This document shows positions 34,900 through 45,950 of a stretch of 64,000 bases of DNA, piece after piece (positions within the stretch are counted from its first letter, which is position 1; each line of letters starts with the position of its first letter). Source of the DNA: Copromyces sp. CBS 386.78 (lineage: Eukaryota; Ascomycota; Sordariomycetes; Sordariales; Sordariaceae); contig MU839103.1 in assembly GCA_030685235.1 (NCBI GenBank), forward strand, positions 186,001-250,000, read 5' to 3'. Made by a program: the position numbers and the translations under genes. A model generated the notes under the pieces. It did not search any database. It had not been told where the DNA came from and was given only the letters and a program-made list of their open reading frames with translations.

Positions 34900-36750
34900 G
34901 GAAAACGGCTATATAAAATAAATTAGCTATAAAATCTTTTTAGGATATATTTAGTATAGTCTTATCTAATATTTAGCCTTATAATTTATATATTGTAATA
35001 GTATATATATTAATTAAAGGGAATTGTTTCCTTCTATATTTTAAAGCCCTTTTAGTAAATATACGAATAACCTTCTATATAGGAATAATACATTCTAAAT
35101 CCCGAATATTAAGATAAGTAACTTCTATATTAATATCTTCTTAGTAGTTGGAACCCCTATAATTGGAGAAATATACAAAGATAATAAAGGGGGGATTATC
35201 GGCTTCTAAATAAATATTATAGCAAATAATAGTATCCTATATAAAATTAATAATTGTATTAATAACGCCGTTAATAAGGTTAATATTAGTTTAGAAATTC
35301 TTAATTAATATAACTTTAGTACCTTTAAGAATTGTAAATTTATTATATAGATTTCTAGTATTAGTATAGCTAATACTTTTAGCGGTAGTAAATAAGTTCT
35401 AAGCTTTAATAATAAAAGTAAGTATTTATAGACTTTCTATATACTTAGTATTATATTCGTTAATTATAATATTAGTAGGGTAAATACGTAAGGTGTTATC
35501 GAACGTCTCTTATTCTAGTAGAGGTAATATATATTTATACCGGGAAGATAATAACGTTTAATCGGTAATAATAAGGTTATTATTTTATAAACCTTTTAAG
35601 GCTGTACGGAATTTAGCTTAGTTATCACTTTATTAACGAATAATCTACTTTAATTCGATAAATTAATTAAAATTATAATAATAAATTTAGCTACTATATT
35701 ATATTAGGTTTAATTTACCCACTTTCCTCTTCCGTCTCTATTCTTCTATTTCGTTAGGGAGCCTATTATTAATATTCTTTTAACCTAGTACTTTAAGCTA
35801 AGTATTTAAGTTATTAACGAATTCAGGAAATTCTTAAAAGAATAAAAGCTTTTGCTTAACGGGGGGTAATTAGAAAAAATCCCCTAGTAGAAGGATATTA
35901 ATACTATTAAATTTTTTAGCCTAATTTTTAACGAAAGCCTAACGAAAATAATTATTAATAAAATATATATTCTTTAAACTTAATATAAATTTCTTATTAA
36001 TAATAAAATATTTATATTATTTAAAGTTATTTTATAAAGTAGTTAACGAATAATTATTTAAATTAAATAATTTTATAATACCGAAGGGAAATTTAAAAAG
36101 AGAATATAAGGTACTACTTTCTATATTATTAGTAGCTATACTAGTAGGAATAGTACGTATAATAGGGTCGAAAAAGTAATATTCCGTTATTATTTATTTA
36201 AGTTTATACGAAAGTAAACGAATTAAATAGGATTTATTAATACTGCTTCGACTATTAACCTATATAAATAATTAATTTGGACTTTGGCTATTAAGTATAG
36301 CTTAGTAATAATTAATAAATATATTAAAGATTATACGTTATTCGGCGTTAAAGGTATTATATATAGGTTATGAAATAGGGTTGGAGTTTAGTAAGTTAAA
36401 ATAGTTAGTTCGATTCTTCTAATAGTCGTTAGTATTTAGAGGAAAGAATTTTTGAAAACGGGTATAATTCTAATACTAATTATAATTAATATCGATAGTA
36501 CGGGGGTTAAAATTACTTTCGAAATTATTATTATTTGGATTATTAATATAATTAGGATTATCTTTAAATTATATTAATTAATATTATAAATATAGAATTA
36601 GATATTTTTACTTTACTATTTCTTCCTAATTAGGTATATCTAATCTTTCTTTAGGACCTTCTTCGAATTCTTCCTTTAACTATAATAGTAGAAGTTTACT
36701 ATAATAATTTTTAGGGTAAGCTAGTTCGTTAATATAAATTTTATAATATA
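34900..36750 (-). pseudogene. Helitron-type PIF1 helicase relic
   Basis: Reading the minus strand with RIP-type stops taken as former Gln or Trp, the motifs of Helitron/PIF1 helicases appear in order. An 'FN.EQR.IFN.F..YY' stretch is followed by QVNSRSSINKSYLIRLLS, matching the Walker A region QV.G.AGTGKS..I. Next comes an APTG.AA.NI..TLHSL.-like block (CTIPTSIATNNIESTLYSLF), then LLLGDFF.LPPVKQKLLFF near 35,850-35,900, and finally an AKFRTALKGL.NNNL block near 35,590-35,620. This order and wording fit Helitron helicase closely. The glycines of Walker A are lost to RIP, so it is inactive. Confidence 0.72.
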
Positions 36751-37917
36751 CTATATATATTTTATTAAGAATTTTATAGCGGATATCGTTAATAATATAA
36801 AGGTTATTAAGCTTTCTATAAAGGTAATATAATATTAGCTTTATATAGTTAAAATTCCTTTGGCTTTTAGTATCCTCCTCTAATTTGTAGATAAGAAAAT
36901 AATTGAATACTTTTTTTTTAGTTCGATTTATAAGGGGTCTAAGGTGAGGAATATTAAATTTGAAAGTAATAAAGAATTGAAAGAAGGAAATATTAGAATA
37001 TTAACCTTTATAGTTAATATACTTTTAGTAGGGTAACTTTATTTAACGAATTTTATTAAAAATATTAATGTAATACTATTATATCCTTTATTATTATTAT
37101 TGCTAGCTATATTAAGTATTATTTACCGATGTATTTAAAATATATTTACTTTAAGATTAAGGATAATAGTACTTCTATTATTTCGATAACGATAATTAAT
37201 TATAATAATATAACGGGTACTTTTTTAAAGGAAAAGGTTTAGAAGGATATAATAGACTTTCTAGGTAGACTAGTCTCTTTTAATAATAAATTTATTTATA
37301 AACTTTATTACAAATTATTTAACTAGGTTTCTAATATTAATATAGGGAATTAATTCGTTAGTAATTTCGTTGTAGGATTTAGTACGCTTTTTAACCTTAA
37401 AAATATATTTAGCTATATAGTTAAATATAGCGTTTATACTAGTATATAGTTAAATATCTATATTAGCTATCCAATTAAGAGTAATAAGGGGATTATATTA
37501 GTTGAGAATAGTATTATTTCTACGGCCGTCGAATAGCCAAAACTTAAAATTAATACGTATTATAAGGAGGAGGTATTTATAAAATTTCTTAGGGAAGTGG
37601 AAGCGGTAAATTTTTTATTCGGGTTTAAGAAGGTTAGGATTTAGAAATTGACGTAGATTACTGGGTAAGGTACGAATTTATTAGCGGGCTTAAAAATAGT
37701 AATTATTATTATATATATATTTTTATATGTAGTTAATTATAAATGTAAATTTATAGAATATAGGTTTAACTTCGCCTATTTTCTTATTTAAAATATTACC
37801 TTCTATAACGTATTAGGGTACTGAAGAAATTAGGATTAGCTATTAATTCGGATCCGGATTTTGGCTAGTAGCGGCGGTAAAATTGGGTATAAATCCTTCT
37901 AGGTTTTCTCCCTTTAT

Positions 37918-38643
37918 AAGAAAGTCTTTTCGGACAGTCGAAAATGTCTTCCCACACAGTCGCTCCACCCACTTACACCCTTCCCGCGCGCTAATGCACA
38001 CCAAAATTTTTGAACCAATCAAATCGCTCGCATCCAAATCGCGGTCCACACTCTACATCGCAATTATATTCTTTTATAAAATGTCACGTACCCAGCCTAC
38101 CCAGATATATAGCACCCAAATATACACCCAGATATACACCCAGATATACACCTAAATTAGCCACTTTACAACGTACTTTACAACGTACTTTATAGCGCAC
38201 TTAGCGGTACGGTCGTACATCGCACGGTCGCACGGTCGCACATTACTCAATTAAATCGCTCAATTAAATCGCTCAACTATTAGCGACTATTAGCCAAATG
38301 CCAGCGCTTTATTTACTTAGTAATATTTCTTAATACGCGTAATGTTAGTTTAATAGATTATAGGGAGGGTGGTGATAGTAAAGCGATGAGTGTAAATAAT
38401 TGTATAATAATTACGAAATCTAGCCTATATAAGGGGTAGGATCTATAATAGGCTATAATCTAGGGGCTTGGCGGGCGCGGTACGGTTTGCTGACGCCAAG
38501 AACAGGAGCGTGGAGACTTAGAATGGATGCAAGCGATTTAATTAGTTCAAAAATTTTTGGAGTGTATTAGCGTGCCTTGGCGCGCGGGAAGGGTGGGGCG
38601 ACTGTGTGGGAAGACATTTTCGACTGTCCGAAAAGACTTTCTC
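37918..38643. mobile_element. Family C inverted-repeat element, short copy
   Basis: 726 bases with inverted ends of about 50 bases, reading AAGAAAGTCTTTTCGGACAG on the left and GAGAAAGTCTTTTCGGACAG on the right (reversed). A second motif GTCTTCCCACACAGTCGC follows in each. No clean target duplication is seen (CCCTTTAT against CTATAAAT). It interrupts the Helitron relic. Its right half matches the element that starts at 63,465, so it looks like an internal-deletion derivative. Confidence 0.82.
38090..38285. repeat. Cluster of short tandem arrays in family C element
   Basis: Four different arrays follow each other: a 12-base unit (ACCCAGATATAC) about four times, ACTTTACAACGT about three times, GCACGGTC about three times, and CAATTAAATCGCT twice. 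Confidence 0.8.
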
Positions 38644-41600
38644 CTATAAATTGGGTATCTAAATCCTATTAAACGCTATAGAGGATAGGGTTAAAAGCCG
38701 TACAATAAAAACCCTATATTTTAATATACTTTCGTTGTATTTAGGGATTAATAAAGTTAGGTGTAATAATATCTTTAGATTAATAAATACTATAAATATA
38801 GCTAGTACTTCGAATTTAAAATTCTAACCTCTATTAATAGTTATTAAATTTAAACTTTAAAATTAGAATATATTTTAAAAATAATTTAAACCTTTTCTAA
38901 AAATAATAAGTGGTAATATAAGGGTTATAAAAAATATTTTTTCGAAAAATTGTACAACGTTTAATATTATTAAACTCTAATTAAAGTTTATGATTAAATA
39001 TATATTTTATTAGATTTTTCCAATATAAATCTACTATATTAAATATAATAAATATTATTAATATACTTAAGAAATTAATATATATTAATAATTTATAAAA
39101 TTTCTAGATTTAGAATACTCGAATATTACGAAATATTTAGGAAAACCGAGTAATAAAGTTAAGTAATTTCTATAATTCTTTAAAACGAATTTTAAAATAG
39201 TTTTCAAAAACTTTTTAATTAACGAAAATTTCTTAATTAAATTAAAAGTTATTAATGTAGTATACGTTTTTACTATAAATTTAGGTATATATAAGGGAAT
39301 TAAAGGCGATATATTGGAATTTATTATATTTAGTAAAGTGGCTATTGTATTAATGTAAATAATATCGAATATATTTAATATATTTAACCTTTTTTATATA
39401 AGGAGTAAGAAATTTATTTAGCCTATAAGGGTAAAGAATAAGAAATATTTAAAATAATAATACTTATTAATAACGAAATTCGTTAATAGGTATACTACGT
39501 AAGGGGCTTTATTCAATATAGTACCGGCGAGGGGCTTTCGAAGTATTGGTACGGGAGCCGGTACGGGAGTTGGATTAGGTATAGAAGCCGGATATCCCGG
39601 AGGCGGATTTAGTCTAAATACCGGAATTTTAATTAGAATTGAGGCGGGACTTGGAGCCGGGGCTTGTACTATAGGCCGTTAATTTATAATTTCGACCGGT
39701 AGAATATAAAAGTTAGGCAAAGTATCCCTTCGAAATTAAACTTTAAGTTAATTAATATTATTAAATTAACAATTAATAATATTAGGCGTAGTACTAATTT
39801 TTGAATTAATTTCGGTTAGTATTTCTTATAAGGCAGCTTTTTAAAATTCGTTTAATTCCCCGCTTTTAAAGTCTATATTATCGATATTAATATAGTTAAT
39901 ATTATTTATAATATTACTATTTACTAGTAATTAATTAAGATGGGCTTTATTAATTTTAATATTGGTATAATTAAGATAATAATCTTTAAGGAATTTAAAT
40001 TATATTTCGATTTTGCAACGGTTATATTTAAATTTTGTATATATACGACCGACGTTAGGGTAATTATAGTAATTCTGTATCTATATTAAAATAATATCGA
40101 CTTCTTTAGGTAGTTTAAATAATTAAATAAAAACGGTTATAATATTTCGAAAGTAATGAATATAATAGCTTTTATATTTATATTATTAATTATTGAAAGT
40201 GTAAATATTAATATAGATATAAACCTATAAAATAAGTATTTTTTCGTAAGGGTTGAGAGCTAATAAATAGAATTCTTTATTAGCTTTTATAAAGGTATTT
40301 AAGTCTATATTATTTTTAGTCCCGAATTTGAAGTGTTTATCGGGTAGTAAATCCTTATTAGTATAATAATAATAATTATAAATACTTTAAATATTAACCC
40401 TTAAATTAAATTACCATTTATTATAATAATTATATTTTTCTTATATTATAGTATCGAATGCGGTCTAATAATTGCGAATTTATTAATAGTATGTATTTAA
40501 GATAGTTCGAATATTTATATCCTTATTATATTAAGGGTCCTATTTAAATTTAATACCAAGTACGTTAGGAAATTATAGATTACGTTTTGGGAAAGGTTAA
40601 TATTCTTTAGGTAGCTGGCCGGGACGTTTAGTACAAGGGGGATTAAGTACGGTTTGCGGTATTTCTAGAGTAGGTACAAAATCGTTAATATTAAATGTAG
40701 CGCTAGAAGTTGTATTATTAAATAGATTTCTATAAGAATTATTTATAAGATTTCGTATTTATAAGTTAAAGATTAATTTGGCTTGGAATAGATTATTATT
40801 AAGGTTGAAGTTGTAAAAACTATTCTTATTATTATTAGAATATTAATTATATAGATAAACCTATCCTTAATATTCTATACAATAATATTATTCGCCGCCT
40901 TATCTGCCGAAGAAATTACTACGGGGAAATTCGTAATAATATTTTAAATAGATTTTAGTTTCTTCTTAAATATTATAATAAAGATTAGTATAAATATATA
41001 TTATATAGAATTAGGTAATTAAATTCCGATCGATAGCATAACGGGCAATATTATATATTGGGTATATAAAATATAGTATTTCGGGAGTAGGTCGGTTAAT
41101 ATTATTATTATTAGTAGATTATATTAGGATAGGGGATTCCGTTGGTTAGGGTAGAATTACTTTCTTTTTAGAACTTTCGCCGATATATAGAATATAATAA
41201 TTCTTTTCGTAGTAATTACTATTAAAATAATTTGTACGAAATATAATATTATTATAACGGGTATAAATTTTATATTAAGAAAAAATATTAATTAAGTCCT
41301 TTACGTCCGTTATATAAAGTATATAGTTATTAGTAACGGGATTGCAGTTATAAACGTACTAGGAGTAATAATAATTGGGGTAGATAAATTAGTTATTAAT
41401 AATATAGAAGACGTAATTATTATTACTAATATTATTGCAATCTTTAAGAAGTTATATAATACGATAATTAGGGTATATAAATTGTTGGTCGTTGTTATAA
41501 AATTAGTAGGAATTAATTATTAGGTTACGGTTAATAATAGGTAGTATAAAGTGGTAATAGTAGTATGTAAATCGTTTAGGGTTGCTAGCTATTAATTTTA

Positions 41601-42707
41601 AATTTAGGTATTATTATATAATTAAGGTCGCTAATGAGGGGGTCGGTATAATATTTTCCTAATTACGATAACATTAATAATAATTATACTAAATATAATC
41701 TCTTTTACGGCGAATTCGAATAGTTTTTTTGTTATTTTATTAAATAAATATTAATTAAATTATAAAGAGTTAAAAGAGATAGAGGATAAATTTATAAATA
41801 TTATTTACCGACTTTATATTAAATATCTTTTTTAGTACGATTAGCTTTATATTAGATTATTTAAAATTGTAGAATATAATTTCGGAAGCGATAAATTGTA
41901 TTACTGGTAATTAATTGAATATTATAAAGTTGGAAGGAATAAACCGCCCGGTTAATAGGTTACTATAAATTTAAATTAGCTTTCTAAGTTAGCTGGGGTT
42001 GGATTGCTTATTATTATTAGAATGGTTATTGTAATTACTATTACTTTTATTTGGCTTCGAACTTTTAATGCGTAATAGTATAATATTAATTTTATTATTA
42101 TTATTGCTAACGTTTAAAATTTATTAATTCTTGTATAAAAATGTTAATTTCTTTATTATTAAGGCGTTGACGCCTGGGATCGAAGCGCTAGAATACCGGG
42201 GCTTAAAGTTAGAGTATAGGGGCCGGAAGTTAGAATACCGGAGCTTAAGCTTGGGGCGGATTAGTATCGAAAAGGCTAGCAATTGGGGGGCGGCGGTTAA
42301 TTCGGGTTCGGTTATTTTTTAGGGATAATAATATAGTATTGCCGGGGCCTCTCTTATTACCGGTAGCGGGATTAGCGGCGGTAGGTTTAGCGGATTTTCG
42401 TTGATTGGAAGTTAGCTGATATTGTTAAATGCGGTTTTAAAAGAGAAATATAATTAGTTATTTATAATATAGTTTAATTATTAGTTAGTTTTTTAATATA
42501 GTTTAAATTGTACCCGCAACACCCCGCGGCCTAGATTTTAACCTTCGAAGGTACTATTTACTTGTAGGTAGTAGAACGATATAGTATATTAGGATTCTTA
42601 ATAGGATTTATATATTTTAAAGGATTTACTATTAAATAGATAATACTAGTTAATTAGTTAGTTAATAAGTAAAGTAAGGATATAAGGATTTACGAAGGTA
42701 TATTTAT

Positions 42708-43120
42708 GAGAATGTCTTTTCGGACCGTAGCAAATGTCTTTTCGCACCGTTATCAAAAATACCACTAAGTATAACTTTACCAAATAAGAAGTTGTCAGTA
42801 TAAAAATGATATCAGAATTTTTGTAATTTTCTACTGTAATTCATAGTCCAATTACTATAAATATATTTATCTAAAGGAAAGACTTAATAAAAATATTCTA
42901 AATTTAAAGTAAATAAATAGTTTTTTCTTATTTTATTGTATACTAAGGGCTATAGAGGGCGCCTAAGTACGCCCAATACATCATATTATACAAGAAAAAT
43001 AAAGAAAAATTCCGATGTACTTTTTATATGCTACGGCCTTAATTCGGCTGAGTTACCTCTAAAAGCCTTTTTTAATTACGGTGCGAAAAGACATTTGCTA
43101 CGGTCCGAAAAGACTTTCTC
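42708..43120. mobile_element. Family B miniature inverted-repeat element
   Basis: 413 bases. The ends start GAGAATGTCTTTTCGGACCG on the left and GAGAAAGTCTTTTCGGACCG on the right (reversed). Each is followed by a spacer and a second GTCTTTTCGCACCG motif. A perfect 8-bp target duplication ATATTTAT lies at 42,700-42,707 and 43,121-43,128. Interior sequence is shared with family A in inverted orientation, including AGTAGAAAATTACAAAAATT. Confidence 0.9.
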
Positions 43121-45217
43121 ATATTTATTGCGGTAAATATTATAAATAATTATAATTAAATTTGGATTGTTTTTACCGATAAATATTGATATTAGCTTAT
43201 TCCTACTATACTATATATATCTTTGAGTCTAAATTTACTCTTAATTATTAGGCGGCGGCGGCGGCTCTTAATTAGAATTTATCTTAATTCATTGCCTTAT
43301 ATAATTAAATGGTTGAATAGTTGAATATAGGACTAAGTTGCGCTAATCTAGCTAATAGATAGAAAGAATGAAAGCTAAAAAATTAAAAAGAAATTGTATA
43401 ATAATGTCGCTTTTTTAATTTCAATTAGATAGCCTACGTATTGTAGATTGAATGTTTTATACCGATATATTAATATTAATATTTTCGTCCGGCTATTTTG
43501 GAAGAAGATATTAGTAGAGGAACCGGTAGATAGTAAGGAAGGCGATTAATTTTTAGTTATTAATTTAGATGAGCGGCTACTTTTTAAAGTAGGATTCTAG
43601 TTGTCTAATACGATTTAATATCGATATTGAAAGGATGTTAACTAAAAAAAGAATGCGTTGGATTTTTATTCTAGGTTCTAATTATAGGCGGAAATATCTT
43701 TTTTCTCCTATGGTGGCTATTTAATACGATATACCGCCGCGGGTTTATATTAATAAAATCGAGAATGCCGGTCGGTATAGATATTGATTAAGGAATATTA
43801 ATAATATTAATTAAAAATAATAATAATATTGACTAAAATTAGTAATGATATTAGTACAATTGTTAGTTTCGTCGTTTATTACTTATATAAAAAAAAAGAA
43901 ATTAATAAACTAAAAAAGTTAAAGGATAAATAAGGGGTAGGGGAATAGGAAATTCACCGGATTAATACCCTTTCGGTATTATTAACACTTCAATAATAAT
44001 AGACATTAATTTTCTCGTTCCCTATTGTTAATAATAAAGTTAGTAGGCGAAAGAAGAGGGGATAGGAAAAATAATACGAAGGGAACAATATACAGTAGGA
44101 GGAGGACTAACCCGAAAGTATAATTACCTAAAATTTAAATACTAATTTTAATTACTTCCGGGTTCTTAATAATTTACTAAAAGATTTTAGAAATAGAGAC
44201 CTACTAAAAGATTTCCGAGATTAATATAAATTAATTTTAGAAGTAAGGTTATATTATATAATAAAGGGGAGAAAGTTTGAGAGATAGGAGAGGCGGGGGA
44301 AGGGGGATTCTTATATTTTTCTAAGAGTGAATTAATAGGTATTAGAAATTTCTTAATAGTCTAGCTGCTAAGGAAATTCTAAGTAGGTTTAAGTAATTGC
44401 AATTATTTATTTATTGTAAATAACGGCGTTAGTATTGAGAGGGAAAGGATAAAGGCGGTAGTAAAAAGTAGTAAAAGTAGTCGTAATTACTTTATTAGTA
44501 TTGAGAAATAGAAAGTAATAATATTTTTAGGGTAGCGGTCGTATATTTTCTTCGGTATACGTTATAAATGTAAGGTAATACGCGTATACTTCGGTAAAAT
44601 TTATATAAATAACGGCGTAATTGTTTAACGGCTTGAAATTAATAGATTTTAAAAATTTGAAATAATTTTTAATATTGTGTAATTAAAATATAATAATAAA
44701 AGAGATAGTATTATTAGTATTAGTATTTATATTAGTTGAATTGAAAGATAGAAAGTGTAGAAGGTATTTGTATAGTAGTCTATAATGTTTTATCGGTTTA
44801 TCGGCGTTGGCGAATTATTGCGAAGGGGAATTGCTGGCAAACCGGGATAGCGAATTACCGGGAGAGCTAGAATTCTAATAATTCGCGCGCGGGATCTAGG
44901 TACGTAAATATGGTCGTACGTAAGTATAGTTAGGCATATAATTACGGTCGCAAATATTCTATAAATTATTGCGCGACCGGTATTATAGGATTTGTAATAA
45001 TAAACTACGGTAATATAGTTTAAAACTATATTTTATATCGCGTTTTATTATAAATAATATAGTAGATAGAGATAATTTTATATTCTTTTATATTATTTTA
45101 TATATTCGGATATATGTAGATTTGCGTAAGTTATATTAATTAGAACGGTTGGGAAATATACGAAATAGCGGTATAGTATTGCGATAATTGTCGGGATTAT
45201 ATTTTAATAATATAATA
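43121..45217. other. Unassigned AT-rich stretch
   Basis: 2.1 kb of RIP-type sequence with no frame or motif I can place. Less mutated spots include a GCG run near 43,255 and 44,800-44,990 (GC-richer, with GCGCGC). It may be a further decayed element. Confidence 0.35.
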
Positions 45218-45749
45218 GAGAAACGCTATCTGCACCGCCGCAAAACGCTATTTACACCGTCGTCTAAAACTTTAATAAAGTATAATTTAGGCAAATAGTA
45301 AGCTCCAAATGTAAAAGTAGTATTTTTGAGTTCGGTAAGGTTCTCTCTACTATAATATACTTACTAACCCTTCCCCCGCCTCTCCTATCTACTATTTTAG
45401 AAGATGTAAGAAATTCCCAAATAAAGTTATCTTTTTCTTAAACCATTAGTAGGTTCAAAGGCTGCGGTAATATTTAAGAGCTAACTTTGATACTATTAAA
45501 TAAAGTGGAAAATTACAAAAATTCCAAGCCTACTTTGAGGCTATAGACCCCTATTTTGGTAGAGTAACTTTAGATTTTATTTTTAGACAGGCGGTGCAGA
45601 TAGCGTTTGGCAGCGGTGCAGATAGCGTTTACAAAAATTCCAAGCCTACTTTGAGGCTATAGACCCCTATTTTGGTAGAGTAACTTTAGATTTTATTTTT
45701 GGACAGGCGGTGCAGATAGCGTTTGGCAGCGGTGCAGATAGCGTTTCTC
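45218..45749. mobile_element. Family A miniature inverted-repeat element, copy 2
   Basis: 532 bases, closely similar to copy 1 at 30,933-31,347. The perfect 8-bp target duplication ATATAATA lies at 45,210-45,217 and 45,750-45,757. It is longer than copy 1 because the right 116 bases are duplicated in tandem. Confidence 0.9.
45515..45746. repeat. 116-bp tandem duplication inside family A copy 2
   Basis: Units 45,515-45,630 and 45,631-45,746 each run from ACAAAAATTCCAAGCC to the TIR motif GCAGATAGCGTTT. They are almost identical, so the duplication is recent relative to the divergence of copies 1 and 2. Confidence 0.88.
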
Positions 45750-45757
45750 ATATAATA

Positions 45758-45950
45758 ATTTCTTATTTGGGCCTAGTAAGGTGGTCCGTGTTTCTATACG
45801 TTGGGCCCGGATAGATAGAAACGCCGCGCCTTCCTTGCGTCGATAGCGGGCCTACGGACCGTGCGACCTTTAGTGCGTGTTCTTTTTGTAACACCTTTGG
45901 TGGGCTCGGCACATCTCCTCTCCTCTGGGTATGGGCGTTTTAATTAAATT
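45758..45950. other. GC-richer non-RIP island
   Basis: It holds inverted pairs (GTTTCTAT with ATAGAAAC, GGTCCGT with ACGGACC) and ends in a block that recurs inverted at 33,115-33,150. It could be an element end, but no complete element is recognisable. Confidence 0.4.

Larger units (their letters stand above)
36751..42450 (-). pseudogene. Probable N-terminal and Rep part of the Helitron relic
   Basis: Upstream of the helicase on the minus strand the sequence still reads better on minus. There is a Pro-rich linker at about 39,520-39,670 (PGYPASIPNPTPVPAPVP), a stretch near 40,450-40,620 recalling the Helitron N-terminal domain, and a Pro/Tyr repeat near 42,170-42,270 (YSNFRPLYSNFKPRYSS). A Rep domain with the paired-His motif was not identified with certainty. 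Length from 34.9 to 42.4 kb, less the 0.7-kb insertion at 37,918, suits a full Helitron protein. The element's termini were not found. Confidence 0.4.

Noticed and set aside
37883..38155. 90-codon frame with TQIY repeats
   Set aside because: It lies across a miniature element's end and its 12-bp micro-array, so it is not a gene.
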